Positions 11,254-24,424 of a DNA stretch of 64,000 nt are shown here, piece by piece. The position numbers were made by a program, and so were the translations under genes. Source of the stretch: Sycobia sp. Sy_11 (taxonomy: Eukaryota; Arthropoda; Insecta; Hymenoptera; Epichrysomallidae). The stretch covers positions 878,001 to 942,000 of the forward strand of contig JACCIC010000040.1 in assembly GCA_018907035.1 (NCBI GenBank). The letters run 5' to 3'. How positions within the stretch are numbered: the first letter of the stretch is position 1; every line of letters begins with the position of its first letter. A model generated the notes under the pieces. That model saw nothing but the letters and a program-made list of their open reading frames with translations, made no database searches and was not told the DNA's origin.

Positions 11254-13363
11254 CTGGTGGAATAATAAAGATCGACTCAGCGTCCAATGGCATTTATATA
11301 TGTTTCTTTTTTAAACATGATAGGAAAATTATGGATAACGATGTTAATGTTTGAAACTGCTGAAAAATAGTAATTTTTTCATTTTTACCATATTAACTTT
11401 TACATGTTCAACAAGTGCGTAGATACCTATAATCTTAAATTTTTTTTAATAAGATTGTGCATTATTTTTTTATTTTAATCTGAGTATACACGAGTGGTTA
11501 CAGCAGACAAAAATTAAAATCTCGACGGGTTTATCTATTCTAAGCATAGAAAATATACCTACCGTGGGATTTATGTATATACATTTGCGTAAATAGATAT
11601 AAAAGGTTCGAGCGGTATTTCAGGGGAAATAGTTTTAGTTAGCTACCTCCTCCTGTCAACGCTCTCAGAATAAGTTCGCACATGATCTTGGGTCATGATA
11701 TGACTAACGGCAATAGCGTAGGAGAGAATCGGGAGTGTTTGATCAAAAATCGAGCGACGGAATCGGTGTAGGACAGTATTGAGGAAGCCTCTGTATAGTG
11801 CACACGCACGCTTCCCACTTTGTAATAACAAGTAAGGACTATAAGTCTATAGCTTTGCTTTTACCTCTTGATTATTTTTATTCATGCAAACTCGCCACTA
11901 TCAATTTTAAACTACTTTCTATAATATGGTCAGAGAGCGACCTAATTCTATTATGCACATAAATCGCTATCGGATCGTGATAAACAAAAATTTCAACATG
12001 AATACGAAAAATTGAATGGGGCCAAGATCTTTTTAGAAATATACAGATACATCGACTAGAAGGAGTAAAGTGATTTATTAAAAGCAACTGAGATAAAAAA
12101 CAGAATGAATTATTACCTGCAAAGAGTTGAATTAGAAATATACACATTTGCAATTATTAAACAAAAGTCTTCCAGCTCGTTTACGTATTATGAGAAGTGA
12201 ACTAAACGATATTAGGTGCTAAGGTTAAAAGTCTTGTAAAAGAGCTCTGAAGCTATTTTGAATTCTTCAATCGGCCTAATAACAATTCTTTTAAAATACA
12301 AACGCTGAAGAAAAAAATTGAAGAAAGTAAAATCTGATGAAGACATACTTTGTGGGTTTTACGAAGAAAAGAACTATCAAATATGCATTTAAACGAAGTG
12401 ATGCTGGCTTAGTATTGTCTGAAGCTTCGATAGTTAGCTGAGACCTTAAGTATTGGAACCCGCACTAACTAGACTAGGACAGGCTTCATACTTAATTACT
12501 TACCGAATAATTGCATAGTAAGAGCGGTGATTTAGTGAGCGTTAAATCCAAGCTTTTATGATGTGGATCAACCATATAATTGGCAACAGGAAGCTACGGA
12601 TGACCAAAAGAGTAACCACTTTATAAAGCCAAGTGGTCTAATAAGAGACATCTTATCGGTATTTATTTAGTGCTATAATATAAGGATTGTGAGCTTCCAC
12701 CATAGTCGATTAAGAGATTTCTGAGGCGGTACTTAAACTCAGACAAATCTACGATCCATTGTTGTGTTACGGAAGGACTACATTAACCAGCTTAAGGTTA
12801 ATTATAGAAACACTACAAAATACCATACTAATCTCTACTATTATATATACTTTGAAGCTCAAGTTGTAAAAACCCTATAATAAGATTTGAAATTTAGAAA
12901 GAAATAGAAAGTGATACTTTTAGTGATTTAATAGCTTAGAACCTACTATTAATTCATAGAACAAGAATTTGTGATTTTCATTTTTCGACAGAAATAATAA
13001 TGTGTATTCCATTCTTGAGTAGCGTATACATTGATCGTTTAACAAACAAAAAAATCAGCAGAGTGAATATAATGTAGTTTGCACATACTTTTACAATTCC
13101 ATCATTTTGTTAAAACCTTGAAATTTTTCTAATTCTACATTTGCATAACAAATAGTGCAAATTCTCCATTTTTTCTCTCATTATTACACTTTAAGTACAT
13201 AAAAATAAATCATATGCATATTCTCTAAAATTAAAAAAAAGAACATCACATTACATCTAATTCAGGAACTCTTTGCGATGAAATATTGATAAATGGATAT
13301 AAATTTTCTTCTATATTTATTTCTTGTGTATTTCAACGTTGGAACTTTCAGATTTATACTTAC
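11254..13363 (-). other. Stac intron upstream of SH3 domain 1
   Basis: A 2.1-kb intron. Blocks at 11640-11840 and 12180-12960 are less AT-biased than the rest and hold a 62-codon and a 91-codon minus ORF, but no consistent exon or known element could be built from them. Confidence 0.7.
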
Positions 13364-13540
13364 ACAATCGATTGATGCTGCCGCTGTCGGAGCGCCGGGG
13401 TGGCGTCGATTCTCGCTGACCCGAGTTATGATAATCCCGGGGCCGATGGCGAGTGTGGGCCGATCCCTCGGGAGAATCGAGGCTGAGGCTCTTCATGCGG
13501 AGATTCAGCCGCTCCCTGCGACGTTGTGGGCTATGCGGGG
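13364..13540 (-). CDS. Stacl: Stac exon: Ser/Arg/Pro linker between C1 and SH3
   Basis: This 177-nt exon has a clear donor (TTGT/GTAAGT) and a modest acceptor (TTTCGAATGTAAAG). It starts and ends in phase 1. Joined to the C1 exon it restores a Thr codon; joined to the cassette, an Ala codon. Residues 183-240 include SPQRRRERL, SLSLDSPEGS and a basic STPPRRSDS stretch. Short Ser/Pro/Arg motifs such as SPH occupy the same linker in vertebrate STAC proteins. The internal ATG at 13496-13498 could start a C1-less isoform if an alternative first exon in the large intron is used; that is speculation. Confidence 0.88.
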
Positions 13541-14845
13541 CTTTACATTCGAAAGGGAAGTTTATCAAAAATTGTGGATTGACGCAACGGGATTGATTTA
13601 TTCCGCTGCTATATTTAGGGTTTCATATTGGTAATATATGTTTTACTGATTATTACATTTATGACAAGCGACAGAGATTTTGTCTCTCGCTAAACATTTA
13701 CACACATCAGATTATATTTTTATAAAGTTGTAAAGATACGAGGCAATCTATGTCAGTGTAATGCAGAAGATTTCTTCAAATACTAGAAGAAGCCTAAACT
13801 GAATAAGCGTACAAAATTTAGCATTAGAATATTCAAAGTAATGTAATATCTATTTTAGTATATTTTAGAACTGAACTATAGGTTTTTGAAATATGAAATA
13901 ATTATAAAGACGCATAAAATAAAAACTATCGATTTGCATCTTAAATTATCTATTCATGATACATGTGTTAAATGTAGTTTTACGTTACTTTTCTTATTCT
14001 AATTTAAAGCATGCTTTCAAATACTACGCCATGCATGAAAAAAATATGAAAAAAATTACTACATCTCCAATTTATCAGACAGTTGTCTGAAGAAGGATTG
14101 CATTTTCAAATATATTTTTTACAATTTATTAGAGCATGAGTGTTGATAAACGCTTTTAAAGAAAAATAGATTAGTCACACGTAAATAAACATTTTTTCGC
14201 AGTTAAAGAGTTTTTTGAACAAGTACATACTTTTTTATTCATTTGTATTTTATTTAGAACTACGAAAGATACTTTTGTAAATGTATATGGATAGATTTTC
14301 TTGTAAAAGTTTGGAATTACAAAACTTAGTAATATATAAGTATACATCAATTACAAGACATAATTTAAAAAAACGTGTACAATGGAGGTGATCGAAAGAG
14401 AAGCTAAAAACCATAATGATTTACCTAATTAAAAGTAATACTTATACAAGCATTATTAGTATAAATCCATAATTTTTAGCGATAACATACAATAATACGT
14501 TCGTAAAATGAAAAAAGCACTTGGTATGGATAAATTCTCATTCTAGTACTTGTATAGCATGTTCATATAAGCTTATACTCTACGTTATATATTTACATAT
14601 GAATTTATCTATTTTTGCATGCGCATATAAGATGTATATATGTTTATTTACATAATGTAAGTAATGCAAAGTTCGATAGTGATCGATGGGAAAATATATA
14701 TTAATTTATTTGTATCTTTATATTCATAAAAGAATTCAATATTTTCTTGCAATACGGAATGAAACATATAATTTACAAAATGAACACAAACAGATAGAAA
14801 GAAAGAAGGAAAGTAACAACGACAAAATAGAACAATTGTAGTATG

Positions 14846-14848
<3 letters not shown>

Positions 14849-14898
<50 letters not shown>
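14849..14898. repeat. (TA)n microsatellite
   Basis: 50 bp in the large Stac intron; a Tyr-Ile repeat ORF across it is an artefact. Confidence 0.97.
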
Positions 14899-14900
<2 letters not shown>

Positions 14901-17201
14901 TATCCAATGATAAAAAAAGACAACTTCAGACAATATAATAGTATCTCGAGAGAAACACGAGACACCAGGGGTTCGACACTCAGGCACCAAAATTACCTTT
15001 ACCTGCCTCGTATTATACCGGTCTCCGGGGGTATCATGGCCTTATTTGAAAGATTTTGCGTTTTATAGTAGTTTCTATATATTTTTTCTTCACCACCTCG
15101 TGTTCACTATCTTTTTCTTTGCTATTTATTTATGCTTTTTACTTTTTCACGTCGATATATACCTATAATTTATGCTTTTGTTAATACAGAGTCCATATCG
15201 ATTATTCAGGATATTCTTCGGTTCATTGTTCTTATAACAAGATGAATGATAAATTATTCTTATACTTCCCACTGAACAATAAAAATACAAATATTTTGTG
15301 ATAAAAACTGATTTTCTTCTTTTTAAATATCTCCCCATCAAGAGCAATACACTTTCATAGATGTTTGAAATAATTTTCAAAGAATTTATTTCTACTTGGT
15401 CAGATGTAATAATTGAAAATATCCGTTTCAAATGCAACAAACGGTTTTTCACCTGCCCAAAAAACTTAACCATATGCATAATATAAAATAATTAAAACTT
15501 TAAGACATAAGTCGTAAAAGACTTAAAAAGGTCTTTGAGAGACAAATCAAAACTCAAGAACTAGTTTAAATGATCCTTTGAATCAACCGTTTGGTGGATC
15601 AACAATTACTTTGTACGGCCAAAGCTAGAAATCCTGAACTGCTGCATTGAAGGATAGATTCGTCTATTCTTGTACTTCATATTTTTTTTCGAATTTCTCC
15701 CAAGATTATTATATTTAACAATCCACATCGAAAGATAAGGAAAATAATTACACGAAAATGTTTACGAGTTAAGTACATTTGACGTTGGAGATAACTTAAA
15801 TACAATCCACGTAAAATAAGTTACTATAAACAACTTAAACCGTGTTTAATCAATGTTTAAAGAATATAACGGTGTCACAGATGTTATAGCTCAAAAACCA
15901 AATTTCTAAATTGGCGCTCATAATACGTAGTATTTTCAAATCTATAAATATGAATGGCAACCTTCGCATGTTTAGATGACAAATCATCTAAACCTGTTTA
16001 AATATTTTTGTTGAATGTGTAAAATTATACCACTGAATTAACCGAAATAAATTATTTATTATAAATTAAGTAGAACTTTTATTTTACACTTTTAGATCAT
16101 TATCAGAATGTCCTTCGTTATATTTGAGGCTTGTTATCATCATAAACTCAGAATATATTGGAGAAAAGTTAAAGCGCATTTAGCCCTTTACTTAATGTAT
16201 TTTTATACAATAACCTTCTAGAGACTGAACACGGCATAATAATTAAAATATATATTTTTAGAACGCTTCTAATAATTAACAAAAAAAAAAACAAAATAAT
16301 ACTTGTAACAATGCAATTTCTATTAAAGGTAGAAAATATTATTATTGATATAAAAATAGAAGAAAAGTTACGCATGAACGATCACAGAAACTGAATCGTA
16401 TATGCTCATGTACTGGTACATGTACAAATCAACTTACAAAGTATTATTTTTAACTGTATCCCATGTAGAAATTTATTCTAGAATTTGACAATTAAATGGA
16501 TAGTTTTCCTTCTTTCCAGATCCTCGTTCCGATTACTTCCAATTATCTTCGTATTATTAGTATGAAAACAACTTTGATTACGTTAGGTAGACCTAGTTCG
16601 AAATTCAGACAAAATTCTAATTATTTTTCAGAAAATAAAACTAAAATTTAATAAGATCTATATATTGTTCTAATTTTATTTCTTTGTATCAGTAAATAAT
16701 TTTTCAGTTCTTTGGAAATAATTATTTAAAATAAAAAAATTAATTTTATGTATTTCAGAAGCGCATTCCTCATTTAATTAGAATTGACAAATAATTTTTT
16801 ATATGTTAATTACGAATACTATTTATAATTATTAATTATCAATTATTAATATTTTTTATATACTAATTATATTAAGTTTTAATATAAAATTATAAATTCT
16901 ATTAAATATACATATATTTAACTGCTCAAAATAGAAAACTGAGAATATGTTGAAGATATTTTTACTCAGGACTGTCTGAAATTCATATATAGAGCGATAA
17001 AGTAATAGAAGCACGAGATGAAGTTTCGTGGACGAAAACGTCGGTGTTTACCTGCAATTTTTTTTTTTTTTTAAATCAGCTAATTGTCGCTATCGCGTTT
17101 TCCCGATCCTTCGACTCATTTAACAAATCGTACCTCTCTTTCAAACGGTGCATATAATACAGCAGCTATATATTGAGCAGTCTGCGTATATCGCTGGGCA
17201 T

Positions 17202-17642
17202 CTATTGGTCAATGCATCCGTCGCACTCCCCTCCCATCCTTTTTATACGGGCGAGCAGTAAATCAACGTCATCCCGCAACGTGGCTTTTCCTTTCGCAGC
17301 GAGCGAAGAGCCGAAGGAAGCAATGCACACGAATTTCTCAGGCGAGCGGCATATGAACGCAATGCTGATGTAACATCGACGCCAATCCCCTCCTTTGCTA
17401 GTTGGGCGATCCATGACATCCATTAATACTTTCACTCCATGCTTAAGGTGCAATTTTGTGAGAAGTCGATAATATATAGGATGATTTTCTATTGAGCTGT
17501 GACGAAGGCACCGCACGAAGATTGTCAGAGCCTTACTCTTTTCGAAAATTAATTCGTGGATGAACTCGTTCAAATCGTAACTGTGACCAATGCGGAAGGT
17601 CGTTCCAAGTCGCGAATGGTCAATATTACAGTTTCGCGGCAA
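17202..17642 (-). CDS. Unassigned 146-codon ORF inside the large Stac intron
   Basis: An uninterrupted minus-strand frame (about six codons longer upstream, to a TAA) ends in TAG at 17202. It is clearly less AT-rich than its surroundings and uses mixed third bases. Segments include YDLNEFIHELIFEKSKALTI, RLLTKLHLKHGVKVLMDVMD and GDWRRCYISIAFICRSPEKF. I recognise no domain. There is no upstream ATG in a good position (the nearest start-like codon is TTG), and no strong splice donor is seen. It could be a fragment of a transposon-encoded protein, a nested gene's exon, or a chance ORF in a GC-richer patch. Confidence 0.25.
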   Translation of the reverse strand: MPRNCNIDHSRLGTTFRIGHSYDLNEFIHELIFEKSKALTIFVRCLRHSSIENHPIYYRLLTKLHLKHGVKVLMDVMDRPTSKGGDWRRCYISIAFICRSPEKFVCIASFGSSLAAKGKATLRDDVDLLLARIKRMGGECDGCIDQ

Positions 17643-19382
17643 CTTTCTGGCGAGCAGTTAAAACTTTTAGGAATTTAATGCTGGAACTTATACGAGAGTT
17701 CTCGTGAATGTTAGATGAAATTTTGTTCAACTTATTCCGATGGCACAGACGGACGACAGCAACGGAAAAATTTCTTAAGTTTCTCGTAAAGTCAAACTAA
17801 ATATCTATATTAATCTTAGTAATGCAAAGGTAGCAACTTTTTTTATAACAGTAAGAAAATTAATAATTTAAACATTGACATTAATGTACATATTAATTAG
17901 GTAACGAATCTTTTTCTCTTTTCGAATACGTAGTGATTTAATTAGGCACTTTCCACCATTAAATTATCCGTGTTATGATTCTTCTTTATAACGAATAAGC
18001 ACTGTACATTAAATGAGTTTTTCGAGGAATATGGAGCGACAATTACAAGATTCTAGACTTAAAATTTAATTTCATAGACCTCAGATAAAAAGTTAAACTA
18101 CTTATGTCTAAAAATGTGTTGAATTGATTTTAACCCAACATCATATATTGTCTGAAAATTTATTCAGCAATTTTCCAAGCTATTAGAAAAATCTTCGATA
18201 TATTAACTAAGAATAATACGTCCCGTTCTAAAATCTAACTATTTACGTTACTTTTATACTTCATGATCGCGGTATCTTATGAAACCTCTGCATACTTCCA
18301 TGCATACCTGTGGGGCGGGGAGAAACTTATTTTGACATATTTATTTATAACTACGCAATTGTTAATTTTATAAATTCGTAGTTTGCTCGTATATTTTGTT
18401 TATAAAAATATATTCCTGGATTTATACAATTTCAACATTTATATACCTGACAATGTCATAATAAACTAAGCATAATTAATTTTTAGTTCAGAATGTTTAT
18501 ACTATGAAAAAAATTTTCAATAACGTAGGCTAATTACAACAAAAAAAGCGTCACATAGTCGTTTACTTATTTTAAGCGCAGTAATCAAAATTGGCTATAA
18601 AATTTAGCGGTCCCACTAGTCATTTTGCAGTAAAACTCTAGTAGTTATATTAGTTATATGAACTACAATATATACTATAGTTATATGTTGAACAATACGA
18701 CTCGTAGAGAAAAAAGATGAATATAACATGTGTAGCATTTTGTACTTAAAAGCATATAGGTCAAAATAATTTCATTATTTCATATGATTATGTATAACTT
18801 CCAGGTAATTTGAACTATCTTAATATATTTCACTTCCTTGTATTAGTTTAAGTGTTTGCAAATAATGTCAGCTGATCTAAAGTATTTACAATCAATTCAG
18901 CTGTTTTCAAAATATAAACTGATTTTCAATAATAAAATAATTTCAAATGTATTGTATTTTATATTAGTAACCACACAGTTACATGAATTATTTTGTTAAT
19001 ATTAAAATCAATTAATTTTTCTATTGTTGATAACAAATATCGTCTCCGTTACTAGAAAAATCATCAATATTGTATTTTGTACATATTTAAGTATATTTTG
19101 AATCGTTTGGAATCCGAAGATGAATTCTGCAACAGGCGAATTTTAGGAAGCGAAACCCGGGCTTTTCGTCTGAGACAACCATTTTTCATGATAAAGCTTT
19201 TGATTGAACGATTAATCTTGCATTTAGCACTGTTATATATTTATTGACTCTTTTGTCTTAGTGATCCATAAACTTTTCTATTTTTTAGAATAAATTTAAA
19301 CAAAATAAGATTATTAATGTTCTATTATTATTTTAATAATATATTTAAATTAAGTAGTAATAATTGTAAACAACATTTTTTA

Positions 19383-19600
19383 AGTACAAATAATTTATCA
19401 TATTATTAAAATTATCTTTATAAGAATTTAACACGACAATGAATTTTTAAATATTTATTTATTGATCTATGGATATACAAAGTCATGTAATATTGAGAAT
19501 TTATATATACAAATTAATAAATGAATATTTAGAAATTCATTGTCTTGTGCAATTCTTTAAAAATAATTCTATTAGTATCATAATTTTTGCAAGCCGTCAA
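19383..19600. repeat. Imperfect foldback (inverted repeat) element, centre about 19490
   Basis: Arms pair around 19490: GACAATGAATT (19435-19445) with AATTCATTGTC (19534-19544), extending outward through matching AT-rich sequence to roughly 19383 and 19600. It looks like an aged hairpin MITE; the ends are uncertain. Confidence 0.55.
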
Positions 19601-22600
19601 ATTCATGATACTGACAATTAAATTATAAGTTATTCATACGTACTTCAACTTATTTTTGCTTTATAATATAAATTATACGACAAACATAATATATTTTTAA
19701 TATTATTGAAAGTCTTTATAAAACCATAAAATAATAATGACAGTCAGACTGTTCTTGTTTATGTGCACTCCCATAGAATCTAAAGTGTAATCATTACTAG
19801 TAAAGAATAAGAAAAATAAAGATTATAAATATACTATTGGTAATAAAGGGTAGTCAGATTGACAATACTCCGACCATCAAATTTACCGAATCTATGTGTT
19901 TCCTTTGTTCATATAACAATTTATACTATATGCATATAGTAATTGCTTTATTTCAAACCAATTTTTAATACTATATATAAAGGTTCGGTTTATTGCTAGT
20001 ATGAGAGTGTACCTAAAATTTTCTAACAGTACACCGTAGAGCGACAGTAAATATTCGAAGTTTGACCATTTCTATAGCTCGCAATTGCAAACTGTCCAGG
20101 AGAAATAATTCAACGTGAATTTTAAAATCGTTACTAAATAAGGAATATATTTCTAATGATAGAAAATATATAAAATATCGTGGCCATTAGTTTCATTATT
20201 ATCACGATACTTTACGAATGCAGGCTTAGCTATCCCTGCATTTTAAGGAAGAGAGGTATATTATATTTTATAAGAATCAGGCGCTGATGATTTGAAAAAT
20301 TAATAAAACTAATAAATAAAACTTAGAAAATAGATAACCTATATTTTTGAGGCTTGCTTCTAGATTAACTATGAAAAAATTTCTTAGAACAAATGATTCC
20401 ATAATTAGAACATAACATTTTATTTGTATAACTTATGAACGATATTTCGTTTCAAATAATTCTTAATGGTCCTTTAATTTTCCATAATTCATAGATTTGC
20501 AATTGTTCTATTTATACCAAACTAAAAGAAAGAGCTATCGTATTAAAATATTTAATTAATTAAAGTATAACATGCTCTATTATTTTTCTACGCCTTTTCT
20601 AGACGTACAATGAATTATTAATGCTAAAAAACAAATATTCAAGGGAAAAAGAAAAGTAACAGATTACATATGTATGCATTGTTCTCAATGAATAGTTATA
20701 TTAATGTTGTCTAGTCTATTTTTCGGTTTTAATAATTCAGAACTTATACCAAGCCAACTGAATAAATGCAACTATTTCTTTTTATACATGGAAATCGTCC
20801 TCAATTAACGGATGGGTTTACAAGTATTTTCAATTATTTACATATATTGGATTATAAGTTATTATATGCTCAAATATCTTATGTTTATGCAAATTAGTAC
20901 TTTTATGAATAGATTTTGGCAAAGTTTTAAGATACATGCATAAAGGAAAGTTAAAAATAATTGTTCATTTAATGAATTTAATTAATCAATTGTTTAAATA
21001 ATTAAGAATAGATGCAGACAAATCAATATTTAAAATTTATATTAATTTCAAATTTAAAATCAATTAATAACACTTATGTTGTTTGTTGATTATGCTTCCT
21101 TCATTTAAATAAATGTATACAATTGTTCATATTGCAAAGTTTTTTCTCTTGCAGGCGCATAACGATGAAATAGTTTAGGGATTAGATAAAAGCAATCAAC
21201 AAACGAAGATAATGTTCCATATTTAATGTTGAACAAAAAACAACTTTAGTACACAAATCTGAGCCAATTTTATAATAATACTAAAAAAATTAGAAAGGTG
21301 GATCTATCAACTATTCAACTATTATACTAGCGATGTATAAAGTATTACATAACATATAGAGTCTAATAAAATTGATAATGATCTAATCTGGGGCCGAACA
21401 ACAAAATTACTTAAATAAATTTTTTGGCGTTTTTTAATTTTTATTTCAGTTTTAGCTTAGATTTTAGGGTTTCCGGTCCAAATAATTAACTAATGGACTT
21501 ATTTATAACTACCTATTAATTTCAAAAATTATCAAAACCACAGATTCGATTTTCATAATGTATCATCTGGGCGGCTATTTGAGCTCTTAAGATGGTGAGA
21601 AGTCAACCATGCTTAATTAAATTTTTCAAATTTGACCGTTAAACTATCCTTAACAATACTTAGTCGATCATGAAGAAGGTCATCTGTCAATTTCTTTGTC
21701 AAAGTAATATAAATTTTGTATAAAATTTCTCGAATAATCTGGGCTTAAAAAGTTGTTCAGGAAGTTACAAGTATTATAACATTACATCCTGTACGTTAAA
21801 TATTAAATTTTAGATTCTGCTCATCTAAAACTAGATTAAACATGAAAAAATAGGAAGGAATTAATAATATCCAAATGTCAATTTTGCATTATATCTTATT
21901 GAACTAAAAGAAATAAAACAATTAATGCACTAAGTAATTATATTAGTAGCTTCTCATATAAATCGATGAGCCTCGCTGTACCTACGCTCATACGCGATTG
22001 AACCATCCAAAAGACATCGGACTTTTTCCTCGTACGAGCAGGGAGTCGCGGTATCGAGTTGAATTGCGATAAATCCACTCTAGGAATAAAGGGTATATCG
22101 ACGTTGATGCGCCGGCGGCCTGTCGTCCCATTTCGCAAAATTGCGCGATTTTCCGCTCGATCCTTCCACCTCCCCTCTTCTTCGCCCCTTTATTTCTCCT
22201 TCCTTCGCCGCCTACACGCGCTCGCGCCGAGTGTCTTTTTGGAGTTGATCCGCTTCTTTCTCCTGTCTTGTAAGCGACCGACGGGCTCGCATGCTCACCG
22301 ACGCTTTATCTATTTCCGAATCGCGGTCAGACAATGGGAAAACGAATTTGACCATGGCTCTGAACGAAAAATAATGGTAACACCGGTGAAATAACCGCGT
22401 GAGAAATACTTTTCTTTTTCTTTTCGCAGTTCCGAGAGAATGGGAATTCGAAACGTATTCCACGCAATTATTTTTACGAACTCGTTTCGAAAATTTCGCT
22501 TAGAAGTCTAAAGCATATAGATACTTTGGCTTTTGAATCATTTAGACTGCGTTCTGTCAAAATTGGGAAATGGAAAAGATTGACCTGAGTGAATGATTAA

Positions 22601-24109
22601 ACGATATTGTAGGTTTCATTTTAATAAAAGTATAATATATAATATTATATAATCCTTGAAGTGATGCTATAAAAATTGTATATTAGGAATATAAAATAAT
22701 ACGCAAAGTCAGTTATAATAAAGTTTTCGAAGGAGTATTACAGAGGAGATAAAACTCTTAATAGCCATTATGAAATGAAAATGTAATTACAAATTTATCA
22801 TTTAAGTATCATTTATATTAACAATAATAAGATAATCGAATAAAATGAAATGAAATAACTTTATAAATTTTAATCAATTGTATCACAAATTTAAACTCAG
22901 ATCTATCAAAAACTAATATTCTATTAAAATTCTATTAAAAGCACAATAAAATTCAAAACAGCTAAAAACTACTTTTTCTCAAATAAATTTTATAAAATTT
23001 ATAGTATATAAATTTTTATTGTATATTATAAATTTAGAGTAATTTATAAATGTTTTCTTAAGAATTAAGCTAGCTACTTTTTTTGTTTCCAGAATAGCAA
23101 AGAATATCTGAAAAAATGAAAAAGCTTGGTTGTAGTATCGCTTCCTGATAATAATGTTATGTAGGTATATTTTTCCGTTTTTTATAAACTTATTAATAAA
23201 GAAATGTCAATGAGTTATATGAGTAATACTTTTAAAAAATGAAAAAAATGCTTTGGGACTATTTATGAAGAAGTTTTATTCGGAAATGAAGAATATTATT
23301 TAATCAAAGATATATTTCGTTGCATGTCCATATGTCCGTGTATTTCAAAATTGTATTCTAAAGTTTATAATATAGTAAATACAATAATAATCGAAATTGT
23401 AATATTAGTACAAGTACAAGAAGTTTTTGTCTTACAATGTATATATCGGTAGAGCGAGTGAATTGAGTAATAGCAGAATAAGTGAAACAGTTATATTAAT
23501 TCTTTATTGCTCGCTTTTAGAAGCACCTTTCGTGAAGTACGAGAATATTATTTTAATTATTAGTAATCCTGAATTAACGAAGAAATCTTTCTTCTACATA
23601 ACAGGTAAAACTAATTAATTTTGAATTGGAAATGAAGGTTCCAAATTTAGTATGCCGGATTCAAGGTCTTATACTCGCAATTCAAAGCTCGAGTCTCAAT
23701 AGGGGAAAGATTCAGTGTATCGAAGCCTCTTTTTTATCGAACTGAATCGTCGAAATAGCGCTCAAAACTGTACTATATTATGTAAATGGAGCACCAAGTC
23801 GAGAAATAAAGAAAATTTGATATCACAAAAAGAGACACCACGTGTCTGCGACAAAAACATCAAGGCCGCTGCGTCGTCGTCGCGTCGATCGTTGTGTGAT
23901 ATATATATATACACGTACAGCAAAAACAGAAATGCGACGTATACATCAGAGGTGCGTTCTCGCTTTCCTCACAAGCATAACACACGTCATCAGTTTTGCG
24001 CGTCGTTCGTTGGGTACACTCGAGCATATACATACGTATATCAGCGTGTACATATTTATATAGATGCGTGGGCGCGATTTGCGATAGGATGGCAGGGGGT
24101 GGGAGGACG

Positions 24110-24291
24110 TCATCGTCGCCAATGGAAGCCACGCTTGCGGGACGGCTGTTGGCGCGGCTGCTGCATCGCCGCCGGCGCGCTGAGAGCTGACGATTCGTTG
24201 TTGATCGTCGGATTCGGCGTGGCACTGCCGATTATCAGGGGTTGACCAAAGGGCCGCGTCCCCGTGGTCGAACCGCCGCTACCGCGTCTTC
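24110..24291 (-). CDS. Stacl: Putative alternative 3'-terminal exon of Stac
   Basis: This is a GC-rich island in the large intron with only one open minus-strand frame. After acceptor AAAAATAG it starts in phase 1, compatible with both the C1 exon (phase 1) and the 43-kb cassette. It gives 59 residues rich in Gly/Ser/Pro/Gln (segments GSGGSTTGTRPFGQPLII and QPRQQPSRKRGFHWRR), then TGA at 24110-24112. No good donor is visible before the stop, so it behaves like a terminal exon. An AATAAA signal lies about 600 nt downstream (23503-23508). Such an isoform would keep the C1 finger but lack both SH3 domains. The acceptor is purine-rich and weak. A regulatory GC-rich island with a chance ORF remains possible. 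Confidence 0.38.
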
Positions 24292-24366
24292 CTATTTTTC
24301 AGTTTTTCCAGAGTTTAGTTTGAGTACTCGTGCTTTTTAAATGGAAATATTATATGTAGACTTATG

Positions 24367-24368
<2 letters not shown>

Positions 24369-24421
<53 letters not shown>
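24369..24421. repeat. (TA)n microsatellite
   Basis: 53 bp, lying about 80 bp upstream (minus-strand sense) of the possible terminal exon at 24291. Confidence 0.97.

Positions 24422-24424
<3 letters not shown>

Noticed and set aside
11643..11831. 62-codon minus ORF, considered as an extra Stac exon
   Set aside because: Best acceptor gives a frame ending in a stop without a donor and no phase-consistent path to the SH3 exon; support too weak.
12180..12960. Less AT-biased block, considered as a mitochondrial insertion or old transposon
   Set aside because: No stretch matched a mitochondrial rRNA or transposase pattern that I could confirm.
14910..15060. GGTTCGA box, considered as a tRNA or tRNA-derived SINE
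   Set aside because: No matching acceptor stem or A box; the paired strands needed for a cloverleaf are absent.
15147..15479. 110-codon minus ORF in the large intron
   Set aside because: AT-driven composition (Ile/Lys/Asn/Tyr), no recognisable motif, no exon boundaries.
23715..24245. 176-codon plus-strand ORF
   Set aside because: Low-complexity Tyr/Thr and Arg runs, no homology or splice sites; overlaps the better minus-strand candidate exon.
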